A stretch of 35,055 nt of DNA from Sphingobacteriales bacterium (GCA_016718845.1 JADKCK010000114.1:1-35055); one strand, 5' to 3'. Shown: positions 1-8,813, counted from the first letter of the stretch. Made by a program: numbers and translations. The notes: a model not told the origin generated them from the sequence alone.

Positions 1-2
1 GA

Positions 3-464
3 GTTATTGTATTATCATTAGTGACAAATGTTTATATTCCAACTACTATCAACAAAAGTCCACAAGAATACTTATCAAGTGTAAAAGCAAGTATGGAAAA
101 TAAAGCTAATAATAGTGGTTGGGAAACTGACGGATATAAAGTACAGATTGAAGTTACGCTTAACCCTGTAACAACCCAACAAACAGAGCAAAATTATGAC
201 GGCTATTATATTGATGTACAGGCATCTAACAACGGAGGTAATGGCAGAACAGTTGCAGGTTCTAATAGTACACAAAAGGCTTTTATACATTTATATCTAA
301 ATAAAAGACCTGTAGAAGAAGTAGCACGAACTATATTGCACGAAGCTATTGTGCATGGATGGAGGCTAGAACATCCGTATATTGCAACAAGTGATATTTA
401 TGAAGAATACAAAAAAGTTGCTATGTATTTACATGATATGATGGGCAAAACACTAGGACCTTGA
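3..464 (+). CDS. C-terminal part of a HExxH metallopeptidase-like (toxin-type) protein, 5' end outside the window
   Basis: The frame is open to the left edge, so this is the end of a longer protein; a GTG at 21 is possible as a start but no ribosome binding site is visible. Counting from that GTG, residues 107-112 read HEAIVH, a HExxH zinc-peptidase motif, followed by WRLEHPY and an amphipathic helix. Short metallopeptidase domains of this kind are often the C-terminal toxin of polymorphic (Rhs/secreted) toxins. That role is inference, since the upstream part is missing. The stop at 462-464 may be a frameshift artefact, because another frame continues directly with plausible protein. The class (metallopeptidase-like) is moderately sure, the biological role is not. 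Confidence 0.55.
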   Translation, partial: VIVLSLVTNVYIPTTINKSPQEYLSSVKASMENKANNSGWETDGYKVQIEVTLNPVTTQQTEQNYDGYYIDVQASNNGGNGRTVAGSNSTQKAFIHLYLNKRPVEEVARTILHEAIVHGWRLEHPYIATSDIYEEYKKVAMYLHDMMGKTLGP

Positions 465-749
465 AAATTGACTGCGACGAAATTAACCAAAACCTTAGTA
501 CAACAGGAGAGATACCGCCTTTTGAGTTTAATGGCATACCTACACAATATGAGGATATAGATAAAACTAAAATAACAGAGTTTGGATATGCCTTATTGTA
601 CAATTTACACACACCTAATTTTGGCACCACAAGGAACACAGTTGATAGATGCTCAACTAAATTCAGGAATAGGTCGTATTCGTAGGCAATCATCACCAAA
701 TCCAACTCCATTAACACCAATTCCCGCAACCGAAGTAAAACGACAATAA
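465..749 (+). pseudogene. Frameshifted continuation of the HExxH protein
   Basis: After the stop at 462-464, frame 2 is open up to about 622 and contains the stretch ending HTPNFG. From 627 the protein-like reading moves to the original frame (PQGTQLIDAQLNSGIGRIRR and a Pro/Thr-rich tail) and stops at 747-749, one base before the next ATG. Two compensating one-base shifts would therefore give one continuous C-terminus for the protein at 3-464. No family was recognised. It could instead be a separate small ORF, but the tight junction to the lipoprotein gene at 751 favours one gene ending at 749. Confidence 0.4.
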
Positions 750-750
750 A

Positions 751-1416
751 ATGAAAAAATATTTTTTTATAACAATATTTGTATTGTTATCAGTATCTTG
801 CTCTACGTACAAAACACAACTCGCCCAGCTAGATAGCAATATCAATAAATTTGGGAAGATTAGTAGTAGTGAGCAAGCTTTTAGCGGCATACCTAATTTT
901 TATGATACAAATTATGATATAGAAATTGTATTAAGCGAAGACAAGACAATGATGGATCCATATTCTAATCTGTTGTTTATTAGACTAAATAATAAACAAT
1001 CTATTGCTTATTGGATTAGAGAGTACAGAGATGAAAAAGACTTATTAGGGCAAAAATTTACGTACGAGACTTATGAGGCTTATCTCTCCAAAATCAGAAA
1101 AGATATTATTATTATATATCCAAATAAAAAGAATATGGAAAGATTATTGTCCTATATATTGCAAAAAAAAGTTTGTGAATTAAAAAGACTAGAGGAAATT
1201 ATTGACAATGTCACGTATCTGTATATATGGACGATCCAATGCTTTCATTGGAATAAGCATATTAAATAAAAATAAAAGATGCATTGTGCTACCAAACCCC
1301 AGCGAATATGCAGACTCATGCCCTGAATTAGCAGACCTTAAGACTTTTTAGAAGCAATTGAAGTTATTCGAGCTTCTATTGGGGCAAACAAAACATTTAG
1401 CTCAACCATCGAATAA
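751..1416 (+). pseudogene. Putative lipoprotein, two frameshifts as sequenced
   Basis: Residues 1-17 form a lipoprotein signal: MKK, a hydrophobic stretch and the lipobox LSVSC, so the product should be lipid-anchored after SPase II cleavage. The first frame ends at 1269. The protein-like reading moves at about 1215-1235 to another frame (YGRSNAFIGISILNKNKRC) and returns at about 1350 in a T-run to the first frame (FLEAIEVIRASIGANKTF), stopping at 1414-1416. The joined product has about 220 residues. No known family was recognised. Its ATG lies one base after the stop of the toxin-like gene, so co-transcription is likely, and an immunity role is possible (inference from position only). Confidence 0.5.
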
Positions 1417-1531
1417 CTCCGTTGTTTTTTGTTTCGTTGTGCATTAGCTAAGTCACAACCCTAAACTGCTATCAACTATAAATTGTAGTTGCCATTTTTC
1501 GCGCCCATAACTCACCAAAACTCAAAAAATT

Positions 1532-1557
1532 AGCGTACATTTGCAAGGCAGTACGCT
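1532..1557 (+). promoter_or_regulatory. Promoter -7 box inside an inverted repeat before the toxin-antitoxin pair
   Basis: TACATTTG at 1536-1543 fits the Bacteroidota -7 box TAnnTTTG. It is embedded between AGCGTAC (1532-1538) and GTACGCT (1551-1557), a perfect 7-bp inverted repeat. No good -33 box was seen. The placement fits autoregulation by the antitoxin, which is the usual design for such pairs (inference). Confidence 0.45.
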
Positions 1558-1597
1558 AAGTTTTTCTTTATCACCCAATCCAAAAAACAAAAAAAAT

Positions 1598-1822
1598 ATG
1601 CAAGCAGTAACCAAATTAAGTAATATGCAATTAGAGCTACTAAAATTGTTCGCCACCAACATCAGCGACAGTGATGTATTGGATATTAAACAATTGATAA
1701 TAAATTACTATGCACAAAAAATAGACAATGAGCTAGATACCCTTTGGGAACAACGCCAATATAACGCCAATACCATATCAACATGGGCTAACGAGCATCT
1801 ACGAACACCCTATAATCAATAA
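1598..1822 (+). CDS. Small antitoxin-like protein of a PIN toxin-antitoxin pair
   Basis: The product has 74 residues from the ATG at 1598. An upstream TTG in frame at 1541 would lie inside the promoter, so it is rejected. The protein is helical and hydrophilic (MQLELLKLFATNISDSDVLD, then a second long helix ending WANEHLRTPYNQ), like the short antitoxins encoded before PIN toxins in Bacteroidota. No DNA-binding motif is obvious by eye. The stop at 1820-1822 is followed after three bases by the ATG of the PIN gene, so the two form a tight operon. Role by context and length. Confidence 0.65.
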   Translation: MQAVTKLSNMQLELLKLFATNISDSDVLDIKQLIINYYAQKIDNELDTLWEQRQYNANTISTWANEHLRTPYNQ

Positions 1823-1825
1823 CCA

Positions 1826-2232
1826 ATGCTTATTGTATTAGATACTAATGTGTTATTGATTGCACTGCCCAAAACCTCGCCTTATCGCCCTATTTTTGAT
1901 GCACTACGCGAAGGCACCCTTGAGTTTAGCTGTTAGTAACGAAATTTTGTTTGAATATACCGAAATAATTGCTCGGCAACTAAACAGTTCTATTGCCGAT
2001 AATTTGTTGTCTACTACTCAACCTCCCCACATTGAAATTAATAAACGTTTATTTCAAGTGGCAATTAATAACCGCCGACCCCGATGACAACAAATTTACA
2101 GATACCGCTATCGCCGCTCAAGCCGATTATTTGGTCACTAACGACCGCCATTTTCAGGTAGCTAAAAACATTCCGTTTCCAATTGTCAATATCGTTACTG
2201 CCGATGAATTTTTAGCCCTACTAAATAGCTAA
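1826..2232 (+). pseudogene. PIN-domain RNase toxin (COG1569-like), two frameshifts as sequenced
   Basis: The ATG at 1826 starts MLIVLDTNVLLIALP, the typical PIN N-terminus with the first acidic residue in LDTN. The frame breaks at about 1931, where a single extra T in tttagctgttag would explain it, and goes on as SNEILFEYTEIIARQL. It breaks again near 2060 and ends DDNKFTDTAIAAQADYLVTN with the closing acidic residues of the PIN site, then the stop at 2230-2232. The joined protein has about 135 residues, the normal size for this family. PIN toxins are Mg-dependent RNases that cut tRNA, rRNA or mRNA. All expected acidic positions survive, so a sequencing indel is likelier than decay. Confidence 0.75.
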
Positions 2233-2564
2233 GAAACCCTAACCCTCAACTACTACTACCCCTACGGCATGTTGCAGGCAGGGCGTACTAAACATGCGGG
2301 GGTATAGGTTTGGCTACTCATTCTCTCTCCACACACCAATTTTACCCAACCCTCTCCTACCCTTCTCCTAAATCAGTCTAACACAATTACATTAAATGCC
2401 CTAGTTGTTTTCAGATAACTTTGAAATACAAAGTACTATTTAAAAAACAAGATTATTGATATCATGATATCACGATATCTTTAAATCAATAATCGACAAC
2501 CTAAGCTTATTTTGCCTTATCTTTGTGCCGATATTTTTATCAAACCACCATTAATAAGAAGGTT
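2233..2564. other. Intergenic region with a long hairpin and a promoter box
   Basis: No gene is seen. CCCC and GCATGTT at 2259-2273 can pair with AACATGC and GGGG at 2291-2302, giving an imperfect hairpin after the PIN gene. At 2518-2525, TATCTTTG fits a -7 box for the Bro-N gene, just after the palindrome at 2451-2494. The rest is AT-rich and shows nothing clear. Confidence 0.35.
2451..2494. repeat. Palindromic repeat, family copy 1
   Basis: GATTATTGAT at 2451-2460 and ATCAATAATC at 2485-2494 are perfect 10-bp inverted arms. Between them lie overlapping small palindromes (ATCATGAT, GATATC). It is a single, shorter member of the family found at eight other loci in this window, here directly before the Bro-N promoter. 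Confidence 0.8.
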
Positions 2565-3421
2565 ATGGACGAACAAGACAAATTATTGTTTTTCAAGAAA
2601 AACAAATCCGACGAGTATGGCACAACAACGAGTGGTATTTTTCGGTTATTGATGTTATTGAGGTATTAACCGAAACCTCAAACCCAACCGACTACCTCAA
2701 AAAGATGCGTAAGCGCGACGAGGAGCTCAAAAGCTTCATAGGGACAAACTGTCCCCAGGTAGCGGTAGAGGGTACGGGCGGAAAAAGAAAAACGTTGGTA
2801 GCCAATACCCAATCTTTGTTTCGCATCATACAATCTATACCCTCGCGCAATGCCGAGCCGCTCAAATTGTGGTTAGCAAAGGTAGGCTACGAGCGGGTGC
2901 AAGAAATAGAAAATCCAGAATTAGCCGCCGAACGCGCCCGACAATACTACCGCGACTTGGGCTACGACGATAAATGGATTGAAACCCGCCTGCAAAGCAT
3001 TGCCATCAGAGGGCAGCTAACCGACGAATGGAAAAACAGAGGCGTAAAAGAAGGTACAGAATATGCCATTTTAACCGCCGAAATTAGCAAGGCTACCTTT
3101 GGGTTAGCCCCCACCGATTATAAACAAATAAAAGGGTTATCCCGCGAAAACCTACGCGACCACATGACCAACTTAGAGCTAATTTTTACCATGTTGGGTG
3201 AAGAAAGCACCAAACAAGTAAGCGTTAAAAAAGATGCTCGGGGCTTTAACGAAAATAAAAAAGCCGCCATCGAAGGTGGTAAAGCCGCAGGTAATGCACT
3301 CGAAGCCTACGAAAAAAGTTCGGGCGATAAAGTGGTTACACCCCAAAACTTTAAACAACAAATAGCCAAAGCCAAAAAGAAAAAAATTAGCCCCGACCCA
3401 TCTACCGATAACAACAAATAG
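2565..3421 (+). CDS. Bro-N / DinD-like protein (prophage-antirepressor family)
   Basis: The likely ATG is at 2565 after an AAGAAGG ribosome binding site (2556-2562). A one-base deletion in the T-run near 2588 shifts the frame; after it comes the Bro-N start RRVWHNNEWYFSVIDVIEVL, so the protein has about 285 residues. Bro-N covers roughly residues 10-120. The C-terminal half matches the layout of E. coli DinD: GLAPTDYKQIKGLSRENLRD followed by a helical region (ESTKQVSVKKDARGFNENKK). DinD proteins are DNA-damage-induced and at least one inhibits RecA; Bro-N proteins otherwise act as phage antirepressors. It stands alone between palindromic repeats. Family assignment is good, function in this host is unknown. 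Confidence 0.75.
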
Positions 3422-3446
3422 TATTGTTACAGCTAATCAAAGTCAA

Positions 3447-3566
3447 GATTATTGATATCACGATATCACGATGTAAAGATTATTTACACCAAGATTATTG
3501 ATATCACGATATCGCGATGTAAAGATTATTGATATCACGATATCACGATGTAAAGATTATTGATAC
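3447..3566. repeat. Iterated palindromic repeat before parA, family copy 2
   Basis: The GATTATTGATATCACGATATC motif family recurs here several times (starts at about 3447, 3493, 3523 and 3554), separated by GATGTAAA. One unit is degenerate (gattatttacacc). It is the longest block of the family and lies about 180 bp before parA, where centromere/operator iterons of RHH-type partition systems usually sit. A parS-like role is inference. Confidence 0.75.
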
Positions 3567-3584
3567 CCACACTATCCCCCCTTG

Positions 3585-3628
3585 TTTCGACTTCGCTCAA
3601 CATGACTTTCGACTTCGCTCAACATGAC
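3585..3628 (+). repeat. Perfect 22-bp tandem duplication
   Basis: Two head-to-tail identical 22-bp units (3585-3606 and 3607-3628) contain CGACTTCGCTCAACATGAC. They follow the iterated palindromes and precede the G-free leader of parA. Function unknown. Confidence 0.8.
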
Positions 3629-3635
3629 TATTGTG

Positions 3636-3749
3636 CCTCACTCCCTTCACCACTTCACTCCCTTCACCATTTCACCACTCCCCACTTCACCCACATCACC
3701 ACATCACAAACACCACATCACAATATCCCACATCACAATATCTCCACAT
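3636..3749 (+). promoter_or_regulatory. G-free leader tract before parA
   Basis: The + strand has no G for 114 nt (3636-3749), up to the last base of the parA ATG. It is built from CCATCAC/TTCACC-like short repeats. As a 5' UTR it would be unstructured and has no Shine-Dalgarno sequence. Such a C-rich, G-free strand can also favour strand separation. Which applies cannot be told from sequence. Confidence 0.4.
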
Positions 3750-4413
3750 GATTATTAGTTCGATGAACTTTAAAGGCGGCACAGGCAAAACAATGGTATG
3801 TACCAACCTTGCCGCAGCATTTGCGCAATTAGGTAAAAAGGTTTGTTTGGTAGATACCGATGAATCGTTTGCCAGCACTAAATGGGCAGGACGCAGAGAG
3901 GAAAGAGAAGTTACCCCCTCGATACCCGTTGTGCAAATGATTGATGCCAAAACCATCGTTTCGTCGTTAAGGCAACTTAACAAAGACAACGATATTGTTT
4001 TGGTAGATGCTCCGCCTCGATTAAACCCCTTGGTCAGCAAAATTATTCTGTTAAGCGATTTAGTTATCATTCCGGTTCCGCCCAAAAGTGGCAACGACCG
4101 AGAAGTAACCGAAGATTTTTTACAACGCTTCGAAACCATACAAGAGCAACGCACCGATGGCGAGCGAACACCCGCTTATTTGTTGGTTAATATGGCAAAA
4201 GATGGCTACAAATTGCATAGCAGCTTTATAGCCTCATTGCCGCAGCTTTGCGAAGATTACGGCGTAAAGATGTTCGACACCCAAATAAACGATTTAGTAG
4301 CCTTTGGCGAGTCTAATCAGTTTGGCGTAGGCATTACCGAATATTCGGCAGATAAAGCCAAAAAACAGTTTTTATCTTTTTTCAACGAAGTACAAAAATA
4401 CACAATTAGTTAA
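3748..4413 (+). CDS. parA: ParA-family partition ATPase
   Basis: The product has 221 residues from the ATG at 3748; the frame is open further upstream, but only through the low-complexity leader, so this start is chosen. It starts MIISSMNFKGGTGKT, with the deviant Walker A lysines at K9 and K14, then LVDTDESFASTKW (switch I region) and VLVDAPP (Walker B-type). This is the MinD/ParA fold of plasmid partition ATPases, which move plasmid copies along the nucleoid using a small DNA-binding partner. The partner gene starts 13 bp after the stop. The short N-terminus without an HTH is typical of type Ib ParA. The iterated palindrome upstream may be the centromere or operator (inference). Confidence 0.9.
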   Translation: MIISSMNFKGGTGKTMVCTNLAAAFAQLGKKVCLVDTDESFASTKWAGRREEREVTPSIPVVQMIDAKTIVSSLRQLNKDNDIVLVDAPPRLNPLVSKIILLSDLVIIPVPPKSGNDREVTEDFLQRFETIQEQRTDGERTPAYLLVNMAKDGYKLHSSFIASLPQLCEDYGVKMFDTQINDLVAFGESNQFGVGITEYSADKAKKQFLSFFNEVQKYTIS

Positions 4414-4426
4414 AACAACAATAGCC

Positions 4427-4771
4427 ATGATAAAAAAAGACGATTTGCAAAACAGCTTTGGCACCTCTCGCAAAAACAAACAACAACTATCTGCCACCGA
4501 CATCGACCGCATTGCAGATGGTATTGATACGCCACAAAAAACTACCGCAGTAACAATCGATATGCCGGACAAAAACGAAAAAACAGGTTTTATCAAAACA
4601 AGCCTCGATTTTCCGTTTGATTTGTACGAAGATATGAAAATCAAGCTCATTAGGAGTAAAATTTCTATGAAAGAGTATTTAAACGAACTAGTCAGGCAAG
4701 ATTTGTACGGAAGTAGTTATGATACTATTGATATCACGATATCAATAATCCTGACATCACGATATCAATAA
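4427..4771 (+). CDS. Small ribbon-helix-helix-like partition partner (ParB/ParG-type)
   Basis: 114 residues. Residues 1-45 are polar and probably disordered (KKDDLQNSFGTSRKNKQQL). From about residue 50 comes GFIKTSLDFPFDLYEDMKIK followed by SKISMKEYLNELVRQDL, a strand-helix-helix pattern as in RHH DNA-binding proteins. The position directly after parA and the size fit the centromere-binding partner of a type Ib partition system. The last 15 or so codons are built from the palindromic repeat family (4721-4778), so the native C-terminus may have been replaced or extended by a repeat. Functional assignment rests mainly on context. Confidence 0.65.
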   Translation: MIKKDDLQNSFGTSRKNKQQLSATDIDRIADGIDTPQKTTAVTIDMPDKNEKTGFIKTSLDFPFDLYEDMKIKLIRSKISMKEYLNELVRQDLYGSSYDTIDITISIILTSRYQ

Positions 4772-4778
4772 TCTTGAT
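4721..4778. repeat. Palindromic repeat inside the 3' end of the partition partner gene, family copy 3
   Basis: Two abutting ATCACGATATCAATAATC-type elements form inverted arms with TATTGATATCACGATATC at 4726-4743. The repeat supplies the last codons and the stop region of the gene at 4427-4771. Confidence 0.75.
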
Positions 4779-4781
4779 TAA

Positions 4782-4816
4782 AAAAAGCACTACTTAAAAA
4801 AGTAGTGCTTTTTTTT
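4782..4816 (+). terminator. Rho-independent terminator of the parA operon
   Basis: AAAAAGCACTACTT (4782-4795) pairs with AAGTAGTGCTTTTT (4800-4813) around a short A loop and ends in an eight-T run. It lies just after the partition operon on the + strand. The symmetrical A/T flanks could also stop transcription from the other side. Confidence 0.85.
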
Positions 4817-4998
4817 ATCTAATTCCACTCTTTCAATTAGCCAACTAAATTTAGAAACGCGAAATACGTAGGCATACGCAAGCCATAGCTCAATATATCA
4901 AACTATGGGTTCAATATATCAAACTATCGCACCAAATAATGCCTATTTGGTCTCTATGTCAAATTTAGCTGTGCTAATTATGCTGCTTATAACAGCCC

Positions 4999-5154
4999 TA
5001 ATAAGTGCCTTTTTTAGGGCGTTTATGTCGGTATAATTGCCTGATTATCAGCGAGTTATGCGTGTTTAAGTGCGAATCGCGAATTTACTATAGTACCACT
5101 TAGAATCGCACCCCATAACAGGTATTACCAATTCGTTTTGATAGCTGTCCGAAG
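4999..5154. repeat. Diverged duplicate of the 3' end of the replication gene
   Basis: About 120 bp at 4999-5118 are identical to 5216-5335; beyond that the match continues with substitutions to about 5154 (TAGCTGTCCGAAG). Read on the minus strand it encodes a variant of the Rep C-terminus (SDSYQNE, then a one-base shift, GNTCYGVRF), compared with SDSYEDDFGNTYYGVRF in the true gene. It is thus the tail of a second, related rep gene or a recombination scar. Confidence 0.8.
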
Positions 5155-5215
5155 AGCTTGCTGCGGGTAATAGGAGCTTGCTGCGGACAGCTTATTGGGT
5201 GGCTTATAACTAGCG

Positions 5216-5372
5216 TAATAAGTGCCTTTTTTAGGGCGTTTATGTCGGTATAATTGCCTGATTATCAGCGAGTTATGCGTGTTTAAGTGCGAATCGCGAA
5301 TTTACTATAGTACCACTTAGAATCGCACCCCATAATAGGTATTACCAAAGTCGTCCTCGTAGCTGTCCGAAG
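5216..5372. repeat. Second copy of the repeat, covering the real 3' end of the replication gene
   Basis: This copy contains the last codons and stop (minus strand, 5317) of the TOPRIM-helicase gene plus about 100 bp downstream. Its partner is at 4999-5154, offset by 217 bp. The spacer contains two smaller copies of AGCTTGCTGCGG (around 5155 and 5175). Confidence 0.8.
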
Positions 5373-8300
5373 TATTTGCACCAGGTGAATTTTGACAATC
5401 GGCAACAGGGGTGGGTAAGGTGATTTGAAAGTGTTGCTCAATGCTTTCTTTATCCCAACATTCAATCAACTTGTAATAGACAAGGGTATTGTCGTGGTTG
5501 GCTCTCCGTTGTAGGTGAAACAAGCTGCTGGCAAATAAGAGGGATTCGGCTATGGATAATCCTCTTCGGTATTTTCGGATAATAGCCTGTATTTCTTTGG
5601 GAGTTAATTGATAGTCTTCGCTTTTTTCAAAGGCTAAAAGTAGGGCGTTTTGGGCTTTTTCGTTTTGGGCTAATTGGTACTGCCTAATTTTACAACCGTT
5701 GGCATCTTTGTTTAAAAAACGGCTAATGATAAGTCTTGTTTCTTGCCGTTTGTTTTTGCCTAATAGTTGCGAAGGTCGTATTTTTTCGGTGCTTGGTCTA
5801 AATGTTAATTGGTGAGCATCGCCCCAAATCATACCTAATCGCAAGTAGTGCATAAAGTTTTGATGGGCAGTATCGGCAACGTCTTGCTTAATTTCGCTCA
5901 AAGGCTCATCGGGTTTGGGTAGTTGTCCAAACTCGTTTTTAAGCGTATTTTGAGGGTTTGGTTGTCGGTGGTGTTGTAGATTGCTCCGGCTAATTGCAAA
6001 CAAGCCAAGCTGCTGCGGTCGCTCATCGTATTACAGATGTCGACTTCGGCATTTTTTGTTTCTTCGTTTATGGCTTTATTCGCTTCTTTGGTGGCTGTTT
6101 CTATGGTTGCGTCAATGTCGATGTTGACAATGGTTAGTTCCTCAAAATCGAGGTCAGATACATGGCTTAGATTAACAGCTTGGTTTTCGGCTAAGTGAAT
6201 CAAATAGATTTTGTCAGGAACGACCAATCCCTGTTGGCTGTAGGTTAGCCCTGTGCCATCAACAAAACGCAAATAATCGTGCTGTTTGTGTTGGTGTCGT
6301 TGGGATATCGGGCGTTTATGTCGTTGGCATCTTGTTGGTATTTGGTATATAAACGGCAATAAATCATCTCTGCTGTTTGGCGTTCAAATGGGGGTAATTC
6401 CATTTTTTTGGTAACGATAAAACAGTCGGTAAGGCTTTTTACATCGCACCTGGCCACAAACTGCGTATAAAGCGTTTGTCTAAAACCACAAAGGAAACCG
6501 TCTTTGGTATTTGTTTCGGCATAAATAAGCCTGTTAGTGTTGCCATTAGACAATATGTTTACGCCTGTGGCGACCTTTTCGGTACAGATGTAAACATCGA
6601 TATTGGGGTCTAATTTACTGGTATTGATGAGCTGCTGATAGTGTTCGTTGTCGGGGTTGTTGGTGTAGATAGTGGCTATTTTGTAGCCTAATAGTTCAAG
6701 AGCTTTTTTGAGTTTTCGGATACTTTTTTTATTGTTCAACAACACAATTTGGTTGCTTCCGCTATTGGGTACTACTTGACAGATAAGAGCCGTGAGCGAT
6801 TTTACTACGCTGGTATAATGGATAACTTTGGGGGCAGGAGCTGGTATCTGCTGTTGATTTTGAGGTAGTAAAACTCGTCCAAGCCCAATAAAGAAGGGGT
6901 AGCACTTGCCAATAGTATTTTTTGAGCTTGTTGGATAACCGCAGTTACCTCTCGTACTATTTCGGCTTTGTAGCCTACACTTTCGGATAATAGGTGTGAT
7001 TCATCGAGGATAGCATGATAACCGCCAAATTGTTGGGTTAGATATTCGGCAACCTCTTTGGCATTTTCGTAATTTACAAACACGCATTTTGTTTGTAGGT
7101 TGATACCCCTCATTTGGTCGTTTTTGGTAGCTGCGGTAATAAAAGCGACATCGGTTTGGTTGCCATATTTACTTTGCTGCTCAACAATAGCGTTTAATGG
7201 TACAATAACTTCTAGTGGGTATTTTAGTATCTTCAAACCATTGGTAAATTAAAGACTTGAGAATAAGGGTTGTTTTACCGCTACCTGTACCCGACTGTAA
7301 GATGATTCGTTTTGGGTATTTAAGGCTTCTAAAAAGTCGCTGTTGGTGTTGATTAAATCGGACAGATAGCCATCGTATTCGATTTGCAAATCGGGTGTTC
7401 GTTGGGTGGAGCGGTAAAAATGCTCGATAATGGTGTTTAATTTTCGTTGGGTGTCTACTTCTTTAAACACATGCAGGTATTTGCTTTTTGCGTTTAGGTT
7501 GGTTAAATCGTTGATGATAGCCTCGTAGTTGGGTGTATTGAGGTGAGTTAATAGTAAATCATCAATCCCTTTGGCTTGTTGTTCGTTCTTGCCCACTATG
7601 TAAGTAAACTGGATTTGGAGGGCTTCGCAGGCTTTTTGGGTATCTTTTAGTGCGGCAATAAAGGCGGCAACACGTCCTTTTTTTGCTCGGTTTTTGTAGC
7701 CATTAAAGGCATCGGCATCGTGCAACAGCACCAATTGGGTGGTTTGGTGTTGGATTAAGAAGGCTTGTAAATCGGGTTTAAATTCGGCAGATTTTAAGGC
7801 AAAGAAAGGTATCAGTTCATTTTCTCTTACTTCTTTTCGGGTGTTTCCATTGGCATCGTAGGCAATAGTACCGCTGCTGATACCACTAATGGCAACGGTT
7901 GGCAATCCGGCTAAACACATAGTCCAAGCCTTAAATTCGCCTTCAACTACATAAATGCGGTCAAAGTTGGAGCTGTGTGTTTTTGTTTTTGGATTTATAA
8001 AAACCTGATAAAGAGCCGTAAAGTAGATATGCGTTCCGCTACCTTCGGGTTGGGTGTATTTGCCTTTTGGGTTGTATTGGCTGATGTGCTGCGGGCTAAA
8101 ACGTATCCTGTTAAAATTTTCATCAACAGACAAAACGCGCTCGTTACCCAAAGTGTCGGTTTTAGTGACACAATGAGTATAGGTGACAGACTCACCTTTT
8201 GCAGTAAGATAATTGATTTGAATGTTGCCGCTAGTGTTTTTGCTTTGATGATGCAAAGCAAAGGCAGGTGCTAATTGTGAAGAGGTAGCACCTAACAACG

Positions 8301-8388
8301 ATAGGGGTTGTAAGCGGCTTTGGAGATAAGAGGCTGTTTGAGCTTTAATAGAGCGAACAGCAGAACGGCTGGTGTAAAATTTTGTCAT
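5317..8388 (-). pseudogene. Plasmid replication protein: TOPRIM (DUF3854) domain fused to SF2 helicase, CyRepA1-like; five frameshifts as sequenced
   Basis: The reading starts at 8388 and passes through six frame segments to the stop at 5317, about 1020 residues if joined. Residues 145-230 form the DUF3854/TOPRIM part: IYVVEGEFKAW (catalytic Glu) and VLLHDADAF (DxD). Near 7290 a second frame gives GTGSGKTT (Walker A). Then follow ILDESHLL (DExH box, about 7010), LLASATP (motif III, about 6900), TEKVATGVNI (motif V, about 6580) and QFVARC (motif VI). The C-terminal 350 residues are unassigned. This layout matches the CyRepA1 family of plasmid replication initiators. Breaks lie near 7320, 7220, 6848, 6300 and 5950, mostly at short homopolymers, with all motifs kept. 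That points to sequencing indels, but true decay cannot be excluded. It is convergent with parA across a terminator. Confidence 0.75.
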
Positions 8389-8567
8389 TGGTACAAAGGG
8401 GAGTTTGTACCGCTATCTAATCGAAAAAAGAAGGTGTCTACTTAATATTTTTTGCTACTAACTAATTTTTATTAAAACCATATTGAAACGCTATATTTAT
8501 AATACACTAACAGTCAGGCTATATCCTAATTGACGCATGTAAAAATATAGAATTGAATAAATAAAAA

Positions 8568-8599
8568 TTTGCAAATTAAATTTTATTGTAGTACCTTTG
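8568..8599 (+). promoter_or_regulatory. Strong Bacteroidota-type promoter
   Basis: TTTG at 8568-8571 and TACCTTTG at 8592-8599 are separated by 20 nt, close to the consensus. No protein gene follows on the + strand, so it probably drives a small RNA from about 8606. Confidence 0.7.
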
Positions 8600-8605
8600 C
8601 ACTGT

Positions 8606-8660
8606 CATTTTAGTACTCTATTTTATGAAGTGCGGGAAACACTCCATAAAAATCTTTTTT
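8606..8660 (+). ncRNA. Candidate small RNA between rep and the membrane-protein gene
   Basis: Downstream of the promoter, TTTTATG (8621-8627) and AGTG can pair with CACT and CATAAAA (8645-8651), followed by a T-run at 8654-8660. That is a complete promoter, hairpin and terminator unit of about 55 nt. It lies on the strand opposite to rep, about 200 bp before the rep start, and is transcribed away from it. A copy-control role is conceivable but not shown; no complementarity to the rep start was established. Confidence 0.45.
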
Positions 8661-8734
8661 CCGTTGAGATAACGGTTAGTTACAGTTTTAGTTCTAGTTT
8701 TAAGTTCTAGTTCTAGTTTGTTTTTTTTGCCTAT

Positions 8735-8813
8735 CCCCCTATGTTCTAAAGGTAGGGGGGGCATATTATTAAATTTAATTTAAAGTGCAGCTATTGTAAA
8801 AATGGCTGCACTT
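8735..8813. other. Two hairpins in the rep upstream region
   Basis: CCCCCTA (8735-8741) pairs with TAGGGGG (8753-8759). AAGTGCAGC (8783-8791) pairs perfectly with GCTGCACTT (8805-8813). The second lies beyond the stop of the minus-strand gene ending at 8962 and could terminate it. A short TAGTT(C/T)TAG iteration at about 8682-8720 precedes them. No gene is seen between 8389 and 8961. Confidence 0.5.

Noticed and set aside
2259..2302. Hairpin after the PIN gene as a confident terminator
   Set aside because: The loop is long and no T-run follows; kept only as a note in the intergenic entry.
7975..8274. Plus-strand open frame inside rep
   Set aside because: Opposite to the TOPRIM domain with its recognisable motifs; no start context or similarity.
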